Notes: a model not told the origin generated them from the letters alone. A stretch of DNA of 64,000 bases from Ceratothoa steindachneri (GCA_963969495.1 OZ018317.1:226964099-227028098), one strand, 5' to 3'; numbered from the stretch's first letter, positions 31,321 to 45,784 are shown. Program-made: numbers and translations.

Positions 31321-34300
31321 TATCCTTATCAGTTTAATCCTTACTAGAATTCAGATTCAAATAAGGAACAAAACTTTTAAAGATTATAACTTAATTAAGC
31401 ATATTTATAGCTGGTAAAATTGGACCACATAGAACCTGATCTTTGTTTAGGTTCGAGAATTTGTAAAGCACAGAGGGGTATGTAAAAGATGCAGAAAGAT
31501 CATTTTATTCTCTCTTAGTTATCATATTTTAAATTTTCCATTAGGGCAAAATGCTATTGAGCTTACCTCAAATGTTAGATCGTTACAAAGAAGGTCACTT
31601 TTCTAAAAAGAAAACTTGGTGAATCATACACGATGTTGTTATATTTTTCAATTAATCATAGGTATTCATTATAACGACCGCTTGACCTTGCTCCGGTTAA
31701 CAGATAACTAACCTTTTGTCTTTTGAAAGATTTTGTAGGCATTGAAATTCTGTGGAAGAAAAATCGTAATTAAATTTGTAGTGACAAAAACAGTGGAAAG
31801 AAGAATGAGCTAAATTCAATATCATTATAATATATGTCAAATTTGCTACAAGGATCGAAAATATTTTAAATGTCAAATGCTGTCGTTCAAAATGAATTTT
31901 TATAATAGTAGTAAAATTTAGAAGCTCTTTGATAAAGTTTCCAACTCAAATTGACTCTAATAATTTTGGTGAAATTAATGAATATATTTTGCTTCCAGTT
32001 CACTATCATATTTAATCCTAATTTCAATTTTTTTACATTTAAAGTGGTTTTGTGTTTATCATGTGTCTTAGAAACCGTATTGTTTAAAAGTGGAATAATA
32101 CAAGTGTGATTCAAAGTTACACAAAACATCACGCAAACTATCATTAGCTTTATTTACAAGCAGAAAATATTTCAATATTAGTTAATTATTTTGCAATTTT
32201 GTTAACATGACTTGCATGTAAGTCTCACAGTCAGGAAACCTTTCTAAGTAAAACAAACCTAATTAAGCGCTTGTAATTTCTAAAAATAATATCAAGATTG
32301 GACTGTCGATTAGTGGATGATAGTTTTGGGGTAGAAGAGTCCAAATTTGAACTTTTTGGCTCACTATGCATCAGTATGTCAGTAGAAAACCAAATGAATG
32401 ATACAATTCAGAGTAACTTGTAAATGTACCAGGGTTTATAGTAATAACTCCTCAGAACACAAATCTACTCGGAAAAAATCGTTGCTAAAACCATTAAAAA
32501 GGGATGGATTGAATTTTCGTGTACTTACCGACAAGAACATCGCAATGTCGTTATAATAAAAAAAATATGCTGAACGGATGATTTAAAATACACATGGATA
32601 CTTAATAGCGCAGAGTAACTTATGGTTTGAATGATTTTTATCACACTAAATTTATAAAATTACAAGAGTAAACTAGAAAACAATCAAAGAGTGCAAACTC
32701 CCTCCTCTGTTGGAAAACGCTTTACCACTCAATATTAAGGAAAGTGAATAAGTGATCCAGTATCCTCAGCAGGATCGGAATCCTCCCCCATATTAAATTA
32801 ACTCTATTTTTGTCAGGGTAATAAATTACCCTTCACAAATTTGATTGAACTCCGTCAATTATCATTTGTAATATTTTGTATGCAAAAAAAGATGATCGCA
32901 TAACCTCCGTTAAACTTGCATAATGGCGGAAGTATTAAGCACCGAAACTCAGAAGGATTAAAGAGGCAAACACGATTTATTCTAATGAACGAAGCCCGCG
33001 CGTTCCAGAGACGCTTTTGACTACAAAAGAAGAAGAGAAGGTAGAAATGGAAAATTTGCCTCGTGTTTCAAATCATTGACCAAACGAGAATCTATTTTTT
33101 AGGCCTAGACAGCTCTGTATTAGCAAAATTAGGTCAATTCTCCGCTCGACGTGTTATGAATGCGATGCCAATAATTTAAAAGGATTTAACTGTCATGTAT
33201 CGATCAATTTGCAAAATTCACATCGATCCCAATTTACTTTTTATTTATATTATTGGTGCTATTTGTTTGTTTTCTTTTGCGCACCATGATATGAATTAAA
33301 ATAAAAACAATTTAAACATGGATTTCACAGTGGAGTTGTGGCCGAACATTAGTAGACTCTTCGATTATTTAGGAAAATTTTAATGCGAAAATTGATCAAA
33401 GACATCATTTATTTTATTCTTCTTTTTTAAAACACTGCTATGAGATCGATGTTTTCAAAGCTTTCATGTTATCAACATTGCATGCTGTCAATTCTTTACA
33501 GAATCTCCTTTAAATTCCTATTTCTTACATATAAGACCATAATTGCTGCAGCTTCCTCCTCCCTGAACCCCGTACTGACCACTTTCCAATCCCATCAAAG
33601 CACTATGCTCTGAATTTGAATCCCTAATGATTGTCTTTTGTGCTACATTGGCGAGTTTGCTTTATTTTTAATTACCCGAGAATGTGAAATGATGTGCCTA
33701 ATACGATACAATCATCTTCCTGAATTCGTTTTTTATCGTGGTCAACCTATTTTATTAGTCTTACAAGAGGAAAAAATAATAAAGAAAAGACATAAATGAA
33801 ATACCCTATTAATTATTCTATAAAAATCGTAATAGGAAAAACTAGTTAGAGCTAGAATTCTTAAACTGCCCCTAAGAAAGAATTATGAGCTAACTATACA
33901 AAATTTCAAACAACGATGTTAAATCTGAACTAAATGGACTATACAACGATACTATTGAACTTGCGAGGAAAATGCTAGCAATAAAGAATTTCTAAGGCAG
34001 TCATTGCAGATATAGAGTCTAATGATCTATTTATGAATTCCTCTATGCGGTTTTCAAAATACATTAAATATAGTTGGAAAAATTGGTGTTTTATTTCCAT
34101 ATAAAGAAACTATGAATAAAAAAGAAAAGGATTTATTTTGATTTCCAGAGTCACGAGTGTCACTAGTGTGCGTCCATCATACAGTGGCTCTAGGATAACT
34201 ATCATTGTGATGGACTAGCTACCTCATTCTCCGTATATAAATTCATTAGATAACCTTAGGCAGTACCTGAAAGATGGGCCAGCATCACATCTCTCAGATG

Positions 34301-35088
34301 TTCCATTGTTGTACAAAGTAAGCCTCGAAGAAAAGATGCTCTCATAAATGCCAAGTGGCTCTCGAAACGCTAATGAGCTTATCTGCTTATCTATTATATG
34401 TTTCTGATTTTACTTCTTGGCATATTTTGAATTTTGTTAATCCTCATTAGATGATTATTTCGGGCATATATAACTTTTTGCTATTTATTTCTCTTTATTT
34501 CACTCGTATATTCATATTGATATGCAAAAATATTTCGTCCTGTATTTATCTTTTATCCTAAAATTTCCGACGTGTCCGAAAATTTTTGTGCCGCGGCTGT
34601 TAATAGAATGAATTTATATAATAACTATAATATAACACCAGCCTTCATGATTTGTGTAAATTATAAAAAACAATTTAAAATCTTACTTTTAAAATAAATT
34701 GATACTTATATGGAAAAAAATATTTGACATGTAAAAGTTAAATCAGCTATTTTATTACTTCAGAACTTATTTTGTTCAAGTAAAGAAAATGTTAATATCA
34801 TCTACATTCGGGAAAATGGCAAATAAAAATATATTTCTTCTTTGTAAATTCCTCCTCTTTAGGCACAAAATTGAAGAAAGAGTAATGTCTAATATCAATC
34901 TATGTTATACAAAATTATCAGGCTTTCAATGAATTAATGTTTTCATAGAGGACATTAAAAGATTATTAAAAGTGTCCCTTTAAATTATTACAAATTTGTT
35001 GTGAGCTGTATAAAGATATCTGTAGTAATGCATAATTAAGCCTTTTATGATCAGTAGTAATGACTAGTAGATACAAACCTGTCTCATT
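31321..35088. other. AT-rich sequence without recognisable gene
   Basis: About 3.8 kb with no coding similarity, long inverted repeat or microsatellite that I can support. Confidence 0.5.
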
Positions 35089-35212
35089 TGTGTTTCGAAG
35101 CCACATATACTATTTGACTGGTATTTAGGAGCCACATATATTGTCTGAATGGTGATTGAGAGCCGGATATATTGTCTGATGTGTGTTTAGAAGCCACATA
35201 ATTAGTCCGAAT
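35089..35212. repeat. Four diverged ~31-bp tandem units
   Basis: Successive units share (G/T)TTTAG(A/G)AGCCACATATATTGTCTGAAT. Unit 3 has GCCGGATATATTGTCTGAT. Non-coding. Confidence 0.65.
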
Positions 35213-38200
35213 GAGAAGGTTTAAAACATCTGAATCAATATTGCTTCAAATCCTTTGTCTCATATATCCACGAGCCATTTCTACAAATACCTTTTACGAG
35301 AATGTAACGTGGGTGGAAAGGAAGTAAAAAAGAGTAGATTGAACGCAAAATCTCTTTACTATTAACAGTTATTTCAAAAGCAAGAGTCTATGATTTGCAT
35401 GTGTAGGATGTAAAAGGTTTAAATAAAGCTATCTAACAAAAACATCCAACACTGTATACTCGAATAGTCTTCCTCCTCCTTTGCTTCCTCACAATATACT
35501 CCCACTCGTGTCACGTTTGATAAAGAAAAAGTTAATGCGTTTCTTTGTAAACATTCCTCTTCCTCCTGCACATTTACTGGTCCTTGCACTATGTAATTAC
35601 CAGTTATTTAAGTCATTAAAACATCCCCTAAATGGCAAGCTTTATTCTAATAAAGATGATGCAGATGGTAATGAACATCAAATCATATAATTCAACAGAA
35701 CGAAATGGATTCTCCAAGAAAGGTCTCCAATCCTTCGTTAAACAAACGAACTCATTTTCAATAATGATAATTTGCTAAGTAAATAAAACAGTTTATATTA
35801 TAAATGATTTTACTTTATTGTTAATAAAAAAGACATACATTTCAATACAAAAATAAAATGTGTGGAAAAGGTTTCAATGAATAATTAAAAAACAAATAAT
35901 CCACAGTGAAAAATATGGGTTGAACATTATGGCCCCCAAAAGGGGCATTCACTCCTCCATCCTGAGGATGGCCAATATTTCATGGGTTTTTCTATCCGAG
36001 TCTAGAAAAACATCCAACGAGGGCTTCTCCTCAAGGTAATTTGTAAGAATAAAGTTGTAAATAAATTTGCGAAGTTAAAGTGTAATTATGCGGAAGATTT
36101 ATAGACGCATATCTGCACTCATTTTGGCTTATAGGAAACGCATCTGCCAACACTGGGGCCGGAAGGCACAATATACTCCTAGATGTCGGGAGCAGAATTG
36201 TTTCCATTCTACCCTAACGGCCCTTTCTGATGATGGCAATAAAAGAGAAAATGGTTGCGAAAACTATCACCCTCTCCCGTTTTCAGCCACGAAAGAGGAG
36301 TATCTTCCCATTTTCAGGGTCGAGTATTTATTAGTAACGAAGGCTGATCGAGGCCAAGCGTAAAAAAGTATCCGCCAGCCAAAATTGACAGGTGTGAAAT
36401 GTCTTTTATCGAATTTTGCTAAAAATATAAACACCAGCGGTCTAGGAGACATAAAAAAATGGCTAGTACAGTCAATTTGACGAAATTGATAGTATAAAGA
36501 AAATTGATTATATGGGGAAGAATTTTAAACAAATAGAACAACTAGTATGTTTGGGTAGCATTTTATCCTGCTAAACAACGGCAATTTACTAATTATTAGA
36601 AAATAATCTGATAGAGACAAGATCATCTCTCAATTTGAAATTTAAAAGATCACTGAATTATTTTCTCGGTATCTCAAAATAAACTGATACTAGGCAAACC
36701 TAAACATTAGTGCATTAAAGATTAACTGGATGATTTTGTTAATTAGCCACAGAGAAAACCAAATGTTTGATTTTATAGTGTATATTGATTTCTTTTAATA
36801 CTCCTACATACTTATATTGAAAATTTTTGGCCATTTTGTATAAGTTTAAATGTTCCTTTGTCTAGAAAAAAAAGAGTTAAACTTCTTAGTTAAAATCTCT
36901 CCGATAAAAATTGAGAAACTACGAAGAAATAAAATATCTTTAAATTCAGAAGCATTTTCATAGTAAACTAAATAAGGTTTGGAACAATCTCCTAGGATTT
37001 GATAATGGTTCAATGGCTAATAAAAGATCTTTCTGAGCCATGAGGTTACGCAGGAAGGACCAAATTGTGGTTGCCAGGTGGAAAGAAGTGATGATGGAAT
37101 CCTCTACATAGGCTTAGATGACCTATCATAGAACATTTCATTATCTCTGTTCAGAGAATCCAGCATAATCATAACTCGCCTTAATGTTGTTGAAGTAGGT
37201 GTGAGATGAAAGATCATTAACTAACCTTGGAATTTTAGCAAGTGGTTTCTATCTTGCTGAACTTAACATGTAATTTCCTAACAGAATTGGAAGGAGCTGG
37301 TTTAATATTTTACTAGGCAAGGCAAAAAATACCAGTTAAAATATATGCCAATCCTCTTCTTCACTTATTGTTTCAATGATCTCTGCAGTTTTTTGGTAAG
37401 TAAAATCCTGTCATGCAAGAATTAAAAACAAATTTTAAGACGGTTTGAGATCAAGAAAGATAGTTTCGATGATAATTAGTAAAATGAAAGTTTGTCTATT
37501 ACATGCCAGTAAGTAGACATAAACAGATTCAGACACATACATAATCACACGCAAAGCGTATCACAACACACTCTTGCATTCCTTACTCTTCACTCGACAC
37601 AGGCAACATATCCTTCTTCCGATCTTTCTTTGGGTAACTACACCATCCCCGCTGATGAAGTCCGTTACACACTTTAGGGGGTTTGCGGTCATGGTAACTC
37701 TGATCTTTATTTGCATTTTACTCCCCGATTGGAGAACCTCCCCCACAATAGTGAATAGTAATGTGATATAAAAAGGAAATACTACAAGTTTTGTAATGAC
37801 ATTGGTTAATTTTCTCAAAATGTGCTGAGGCAAGGTCAATTTGTATACCAGGTTTAAGGGAATTTTAATTCCTACATTCGGATTAGTCGACTCTTGAGTC
37901 TTTTTCTCTGTAAATGTACCCAGATGAAATTTTAGACCTTTTATATTATAAAAGTCTTCTCTTTATGAGTTGTAATATCTTGAATGCAGAAGAAAAATTT
38001 TAGTTTCCTTGTTTAGTTTTGTCCCCTAACATAAATGGTTTTGGTAATACCACCGTGCCCAAAAATACCCGTTCCATTTTATCCTTATCTGATTTGTATA
38101 CATTTTATTTGGGTATTTAAAGTTTGAGTTCTTCTTCTCAAGATCCATCAACCAAGGAAAATTAAAATCCATTCAGGATGTAAAAAAAAAAATCAGGATA

Positions 38201-40127
38201 TGGGGTATAATTAAATAAGAAAAGATATAAAAAAAGCTGAAAGTGAAATAAATTTCTATCCTTTTCAAATAAACTTAGTTAAAATTAAAAAAAAAACTTA
38301 AACTGTTTAGGTCATCTACATAGACAAATATGAGTGCATTCATTTGCCTCATCGTGCTAAACCTAGCTTTATATCCCCTTAATTGTTTTCTTTTCCATAA
38401 CTTCTCTCTTTTCTTCCTCAGCTCAAGATTTCAAGAAATACATTTCAATTCTGCCATTTCTCACTAATATTCTAGAAAATGCTCAAGTAAATTCTATATA
38501 GAATGACCTCCTGCGCATTAAACGAATCCAGGAATGATTCGCAAATCATTAAATTTCATCGTCTCCAAAAGTATCCTAAAAACATATATTTCGATCCCTT
38601 ATCCCCCAAGATCCAAAAATCACTGACGATCATTCGAACCCACTTAAATATAGAAAAGATCATGTAAATGTTAATGTGTTAAAAGCAATGTCAGGAAACC
38701 TCTCTGAATCCGTAGTGTCTACAAATAAGAGTGGGAGACAAATTTTAATCGCGTTTTAAATAAAAGCTATTCCAAAGAGGTCGGTCATATAGGAAATGAG
38801 AAATTAGATCGAGAGAAAAGGAATAAAAAGGAGAGAAACCTGCTGAAAAATAATAAAATCAAAAAGCAAGGAACAATTTGTAAGAAAATAGATTAGCAAT
38901 CCAAAGCCTAAACTGACTTAATTTACTGGTCTAACAAATTTTTTAAAATTAATCAAAAAGGAGTTTTAGCAGAACCTACTGAAAAAGAATAAATAGTTAA
39001 TTATAAATCTCAAAAGATGAGAAACACAAATGTGATAAAAATACTATAGATTAAAAATTAATCTTGGTTTCCAAAGGAGAAATTCAGGTAAATCTCAAGC
39101 TCAAAATAAACAATACGATTAAATGTCTGTTAATAAACTCGCTCAAGTAAGGAGGAAATCGAGATAAATCGGTCAAGCGGAAATACCACCAATTCCTGAA
39201 TGGAATGATTCAATGAAAACCACTAAGAAATTTCAACGATTTCACACTTATTTCATTAAGAACCGTTCAAGACCTGTTTACTCTCCTTGCCACTCTCTTC
39301 AGAAGAAAAGAATTCCGTAAGAGAGGAAAGAAGAAAATTAGTGATAAAATAAAAGTTAAAATAAATCGTTACCTCAAAGAAATTACTTAAATAATAAAAA
39401 AGTGAAACTAAGTACTGCGAAGTAATTTGATTTATTGTCAAAAATAATATGGTTATGAACGATTCAAGAATAATGAAGGTAATAACGAGAAAAATGTAAG
39501 GAAGTTAAAAAAATTTCAAGATGTACAGTCGCACTTCATCCTTGAAACTTAGGACCAGAAGGAGCATTATTTTTTACGGCAAACAATATCTACTTCAGTG
39601 TATGATTTTGGCCTACCTTGAGGCATCTCTTGAAAAGAACTCAATTTTCTAATATTTAAGATTTTAAAGCTAAATTGTAGCAGCTACTCATAAGAGTATA
39701 GCAGCCGACTAAAGAGAAACATAACAAGGTGCTTATTGAAATGAAAAACTAACAAAAGACAAACACAAAGAAATCAATAAATGAAAATAGAAAATCGACA
39801 AATACTCTAAATAAACACATTACGTGCGAAGGCAAATTTGACAACTATTTCCGCCTTGCAGGGGTTTTTAAATTGCCATATAATCAGTTTCATTTGGGCT
39901 ATTGTCTTTGGAGTCTGTGTGCTCTTCAATAAGGGTAATTTACGTGTTTTCATGCAAAAATATAAGTGCATCATATGTGACTCATGTTGCTACACCATAA
40001 TTTATTATGATTATACAGCGAAGTGTGCCTGATGTGGTACACGAATACCTGTGCCATATTGTGCTCATTCGCTTTGAAATAAAAAAAATGGAATCATGGA
40101 AATTGGAAACTATATTTCAATGCTTTA
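35213..40127. other. AT-rich sequence without recognisable gene
   Basis: Holds two adjacent small hairpins at 35930-35975 (GCCCCCAAAAGGGGC and CCATCCTGAGGATGG), an unassigned 91-codon frame at 36088-36363 in GC-richer DNA, and a GC-richer patch at 37560-37760. None matches a family I know. Confidence 0.45.
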
Positions 40128-40300
40128 TGTTGTTTTAAATTCTCTTTCAAATGGTATAATTGCCAAGGTCCTCCCAAGGTTAGTCAAAAAATTATTGAAA
40201 GTTTTGAAGGTCGTAAGGTCATAAATCAGAATAAGTGAGAGCAGGCGACTTTGATCATCAGACCTTGTTTTCTAATGTAATGTCTTTTCTTCTAGAACTT
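40128..40300 (+). repeat. Dispersed repeat of ~120-bp subunits, copy 2
   Basis: One subunit (TTTATGTTGTTTTAAATTCT, ATAATTGCCAAGGTCCTCCC) followed by the family terminus GGTCGTAAGGTCATAAATCA and CAGACCTTGTTTT. Confidence 0.7.
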
Positions 40301-41129
40301 CCATGTCTACTGCCCAAGTTATTCCTAGTCTTTAAACCCTTATTCATTTTAATCGATAGAACTTAAGCGATGCAGACATGTCAGTTTTAGTGACGCAAGA
40401 CCCTGCAAGATGTCTCGCACCAAATCACTTTTCACTCACAACTTTTTTATATATCTGGATTTTTTTTCTTTTCACTAAGGTGTCTCTAGTTTTATGTTTG
40501 TGTCTCGATGTATACATTACTTCTGTAACGGTTGGTTATTTACCACCCACCCTATTATGTAATATATTATTATTAAAAATGTCAGGTAGAACTGATTCTT
40601 GATTGAGAATCAGCTCCCGTGAACGAAGAGATTGGAGGTTAACGGTGAAAGCTGGCACTTGGCGTGGAGCAAAGGAGTGCTGAACGAGTGAGTAGCAAGA
40701 CAATAGAAACACTATATACAATTACAATCACTTCTCTGTGCAATTAACGATAATTCAAACCGCGTAAGGTTGGCAGGTGGTACCATTATGGTATTGTCTT
40801 TGGTCGATGGCCGCGCCACTTTGAATGATTTTACTAACTTAGCTTGCAATTTTTGTCTTATTTTTTTGGTGTTTAGTTTTCTTTGCTTTATGGGTAAATT
40901 CTCTATTGGTATTTGCACTATTGTTAAAGATTTTTGAGCCTGTTGTGCAGTAATATATTTGCATTTGGTCCTACCTTTTACGCTTCCGTGGGGCAGTGTT
41001 TTTTTTGTTTTTTTTTATTAGTCGTGGGCGACTCTACATCTGACAATGTTGGTCGGTCGGTCTCCGTTTTGCTTTTTTTTGTTTTGTAACAAAAACTTTA
41101 AATATCTAGCGCATTCTAACGCAACTCTT
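40301..41129. other. Unassigned
   Basis: Nothing recognisable; T-rich runs at 40990-41090. Confidence 0.45.
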
Positions 41130-41640
41130 ATGTTGATTTACATGATTTTTAGAACGATATAATTGCCAAAGTTCCCTCAAGGTTACCTATGGAATTATCT
41201 GGCAATAACATAATAACTATTCTGCCGATTCTAATGAGTTTAAAACACTTATCTTGCTTTACATTCTATTTCGAATGATTTTTCGAAGGGTAGCCCAATA
41301 ATTATATTATTTTGTCAATAATATCTTAACTCTGTGCCCGATTCTGACGATATTTGAAACCCTTATGTTGTTTTACATTTTCTTTCAAATGATATAATTG
41401 AAAAGGCCTCCCAAAGTTAGCCGGGGAATTATTTGGCAATAACATCATAACTATTCTGCCGAATCTAACCAAATTTTGAAACACTTATCTTGTTTTACAT
41501 TCTCTTTTGAATGATATAATTACCGAGGTCCTCACAAGTTAGTCCAGGAATTAATGAAAGACTTGAGGGTCGTAAGGTCATAAATCAGTTTAAGTAGGAG
41601 CACGCGACCTTTGGTCAGCAGACCTTGTTTTTATTCGCAT
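41130..41640 (+). repeat. Dispersed repeat of ~120-bp subunits, copy 3
   Basis: Four subunits, starting near 41150, 41273, 41387 and 41508. Each carries a TTGTTTTACATTCTCTTT-like stretch, AATGATATAATT and AATAACAT(A/C)ATAACTATTC. It ends with GGTCGTAAGGTCATAAATCA and CAGCAGACCTTGTTTT, the same terminus as copies 1 and 2. Confidence 0.75.
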
Positions 41641-42699
41641 TGATTCTTGTTTGTTTTCATCGCGTGTCTCTTTAATCACTTTAGTGACATGAGTTTTAAT
41701 TGTCATATTGTGTTTATTATCTATTGTTACATATCATTAGCTATTTAGCTCTTTGTATTTCAAAATGTTTCTCACCGACATACTCCGCAAAACATGTCGC
41801 CTGCCCATACACCCTAACCGGTTTCTACTCTTATTCTGATGAATCACTCTACTATTCCATCTCCACTACTCGAACGTGGTTTTAGAAAGTCTAAATAATC
41901 CTTCGATTGTCGTTTAAAATAGAATCGAGTAACAGAACTTAATTCTCAAACAATGTTTGCCCTTTACCAAAATGCCTACTTTCTCTCTCTGTTATTTTAG
42001 ATAGTTGAATTTTAACGTTGGCAAAGGTTAATTTCATCTATGGCATGATCTCATCTGAGAAGTTTGACAATTTAGGCTTAACAAAAATGAACTTGGCTTC
42101 GGCGCCTCCTCCTTTACTATTTATAACCTAACGAAACCTTAACACTGTGCAACTATTTATGACCGCCTTACCGTGGCCATATTTAGCTACTTTTGTTGCT
42201 TGGTCCATGTGAGGACAGATATTTATCTAAGTTTCAATTCACAAGATTTTGGAGCATGTCGTGGTATGACCGGTGTACGCCGTTATACGCACACAGGCCT
42301 ACTGGCCGACCAAAATTAAGGCTGCACCTGGGGATGGTTCTAAGAGTGCTTCACATACACAGTTGCTAGGCCAAGGAATATTCGAACACGACTACAAAAA
42401 TATACTTTAATAGGACTTAAGATTACATATACATATAGGGCAATGCAATTAAATATTGACCGTTCACTGCTAAGATGATTAACACTATCAATTAAGTTTG
42501 AACTGAGGGATAATTAAATAAGTAATGATTTTAAAATTATGCTAGTTCTAGAGCAAAGGGGATCCTTGAGGTTTCACGCAGTAAAGGTGGGAGGAGCGTG
42601 ACGAAGCAAGGGTTAAATCCCTTTTACCTTGATCTGCCGCGATTAGGACCAGGTAGGTAAGTTTGAGATTGTATTCGAGATTAACAAATATTTTTCAAA
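41641..42699. other. Unassigned
   Basis: No coding similarity seen. Confidence 0.45.
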
Positions 42700-43371
42700 C
42701 ATAAATCCCAGTTGCCTCTTTTCGATGCAATAGCCTTGATGAAGCAGTTAGGTTCCAAGGTTGCACGGGCAGCACTTGTTGATAACGATGAGCATAACAA
42801 AGGACCTTCACTTATGGCTGATCCGGAAAGTTTCACCGATACAGCCAATGCGGAAATCGTTAATAAGTTTTTACGTTTAGGCTCTGACGAGGATCGAGAT
42901 GATTGTTAGTTTCGGTTTGTATGAGAATCTATTATTAGTGGACAACTGCAAGAATTTTGCAGAAGGAAACCACCACGACGGAAGAGATACTGCTCTTTGG
43001 GGAATAGAGTTGAGAATTCATTCGGTCGATTTAATTGAGGATTTCACGAACCGGTCTTTTTGAAAGAATTAGGATGAGAGTATGAAAGTAGAGTTTGCAG
43101 GTATTCTTCCAAGAATAGGTGCTGCGAATATTTTCTTTGAAACAGCTTAATAAATTAATAACCCTCTGAGCATTCTCTATCAAGATAAAGGGGTGCACTA
43201 TATCTATCCATGGGACGAGATTTTCGAGAGCATTGAGCTAATCTGTATATACGAATTAACCTTAAAAAGAAAAGCTCGGCTAGTCTGGAAAGACAAGGAA
43301 ATCATGTTGGATTTTACAAAAGGACAGCCTCTGAGACTGAAGATCAAATATGAGGTTACTATTTGAAATCT
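42700..43371 (+). other. Coding-like stretches of unknown family
   Basis: 42700-42908 reads open with ordinary amino-acid composition (LFDAIALMKQLGSKVARAAL, VDNDEHNKGPSLMADPESFT, EIVNKFLRLGSDEDRDD) and then stops. After a stop-rich gap, 43188-43371 reads open again (GVHYIYPWDEIFESIELICI, YELTLKRKARLVWKDKEIML, KGQPLRLKIKYEVTI, stop). GC content and composition are above the local background. These could be exons or pieces of a dead element. I do not recognise the family. Confidence 0.35.
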
Positions 43372-44107
43372 ATTAATACTCATTCAAAAAATCACACATC
43401 TGTAAATCTAACTAGAAATATGACATTTTTGAACACAAAGGCACTTAATTTGAGAACAACAATGAATGAATTGAAAGACTTAGGTGTGAGATAGGTTTGT
43501 GATATTATCACAGTTAAGGAAACAAATTTAAAGAGATGCAAAAGCGATCTTATTGGAGAATTTAACCGTTTATAAAAAAATTACTAATAATAGATTTAGA
43601 GGAAAATGTTGAAGCTTTAGTTTATATTTCAAATGCGAAGTAGTCACGATAATGTAAGACATCAATATGGATTTAGTGTCAATTTTCTAAGTGAAACGCG
43701 GATATTGCAGGAAATCAACTTTTACAATTTATAAACCATAACTTCTTTCATAGAAAGATCGACCAGCCGACACGTGAACAAAATACCTTACACTTTGCTG
43801 AAACATGTAGTAACAGCGATTACAATTTAATCGATTCAATCAAAATATTTCACTGCTCCGTATTGTATATCCAATATTTTTTATCTTTATATCTTCCGCT
43901 TAATACTTTTAAAATGGGGTTGATTTCTAAACGTTGTAAAGACCAGGTAAATATGATGATATATGTACTGATTTTCAACTTTAGATTCTCACGGAAATAG
44001 AGAACAATAAATTCAATATGTTTTATTTAGTAAGGTGGAGTGGATTTATAGTGAGATTGAAAGTTGTAGTAGGAAATGGAGCAGATATTAAAAAATTTCT
44101 AGTTTTG
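43372..44107. other. Unassigned AT-rich sequence
   Basis: Nothing recognisable. Confidence 0.45.
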
Positions 44108-44505
44108 AAACCTATACCTTAATTAATGGCGCCTTTAAAAACTTAATTTAAGAATAGACCCAAGGAGTATTGATTGTCCTTTAGGTTCACCCAATATAGT
44201 CGAACTCATAGAATCTATTTGATCACCAAAATTGTCATATATTTCTATAGTGCTTGGGGCAGGTTGTGTTGGTTGAAGTTCTTAGATGAGGCATGACTCC
44301 TTGCTATTTATTTTTTTTATTTTTTTAGTTGGACGCTTAACTCCCTTAGTGAGTCGAGCCTCCACTGGAGGAATTGAATCCAACTCATTTTTTCCTTGCT
44401 GATCATTTAATTTCGTTGCTGTTGAAGTATTTTTGATATTTGCTTTTATTTTAAGTTTTGGCTGTTGAAAGCATTATGTACTTCAGCAGCCATGGCCCCT
44501 TTGAT
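44108..44505 (-). pseudogene. Coding-like, lysine-rich frame of unknown family
   Basis: On the minus strand, after a short frame ESIKGAMAAEVHNAFNSQN (44500-44450), the next frame reads PKLKIKANIKNTSTATKLND, QQGKNELDSIPPVEARLTKG and VKRPTKKIKKINSKESCLI. It then meets one TAA and continues in the same frame with ELQPTQPAPSTIEIYDNFGD and QIDSMSSTILGEPKGQSILL. The KRPTKKIKK cluster resembles a nuclear localisation signal. One frameshift and one stop suggest a pseudogene or sequencing error. Family not recognised. Confidence 0.4.
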
Positions 44506-45551
44506 GGACTCCAAATTGGTTCAGGTAATTTTTATTAAAAGATATAGAATGATGTCTTGCAAATACAACACATGAAAGTTACGTAAACCAAGCGTACACA
44601 ATCAACTCCATAACTAGGGTACTTTAGTTCATCAACAAACCTTAATATTTACACCATACCTATGGAGAAATCAAATGTGCACAACAATTTTGTGTTAGGA
44701 GCGATTTTTATTCACTCAGGTGAATTCATCATATATCGCCTCAGGTATTAGGTCTATGGCCTCAAATCCATTTTTTCACCTAGAAGCGGTGGTTTAGCTC
44801 TCTCTATCTAATAAGTCATTAGATCATCAATAAATTGCATGTTTGTGATGAAAGTGGCAAATAAAGATAAGTGAACAAGAAATTTATATGCCATTAACAA
44901 ATTTATACGCCTGAAACTGTCTTCATTCTCCTTTGAAAACTTCATTGTAGGAGCAATAAATGAAGTAAATCTACATAGGCAACCATAAAATAGAATTAAA
45001 CTCAGTCATGGTGAAACTATAATAAAAACCTTAAAATTTACTTTATACAGAACTTGTATGGTACCTCAATGCAATCTCACAAAGTTAAACTAATTTTTTA
45101 TCATTCTTGGAACCACAAGCCACACAATATCTTCCACTCCAAACAAGTTTTCCAGTACGTAAATCAAAAAAGGTGTATGCATTTGATCTTGCTCTTGTAT
45201 ACTATTGTTGCACTAGTAGACTCTCTATGCAAATCACAGAATTAGTTAATTGGGCAACCAAATCCGGATTGTATTAAGTATTGTTTGGAAGAAATATTAG
45301 TCGTTTGACGTAGTGACTTGAAAGAAAAACAGAATAGCTCGACTAGAGGCTAGATTTCACCAATTTGCCTATTGTTTTCATTGTTATATAATCATGTTAT
45401 TATACTGGGCCATGTATTTGATTCATGAAAATAAGTTATTGAATTACTAATTTCTTCTTAGTCTTCGGCTAAAAAAAATTGTGTTGAAAAAAAGAGAAAA
45501 GTATGTTTACCCGGGTAACTAACGGTAGCAAAGGGAGAATTAAGGGAGGCA
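44506..45551. other. Unassigned AT-rich sequence
   Basis: Nothing recognisable. Confidence 0.45.
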
Positions 45552-45784
45552 GAACGTCCTAATTGTACCACAGAGTCCCTTTTTCTGGATAATCCAACAA
45601 CACAGAATCTTTATGGTTTTTCTCATCTTTATTTGGGCTCTAGAGAACAAATAATCCCAAATCCATAATCTTATTCATGCTCCTTTCGAGCACAGAGGCT
45701 TTGTCATCCAGAATATTTCGAGCAATGTAAAAAAAAACTTACGTCTTATGTCTCCACCCAAGAATTTTTGGCATCGTTTTAAAG

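Noticed and set aside
35089..35212. Considered as a CRISPR-like array
   Set aside because: Units are contiguous and diverged without unique spacers, in a eukaryotic context; a simple tandem repeat.
36088..36363. 91-codon frame considered as a host exon
   Set aside because: No recognised domain, no clear splice sites, and an equally open antisense frame.
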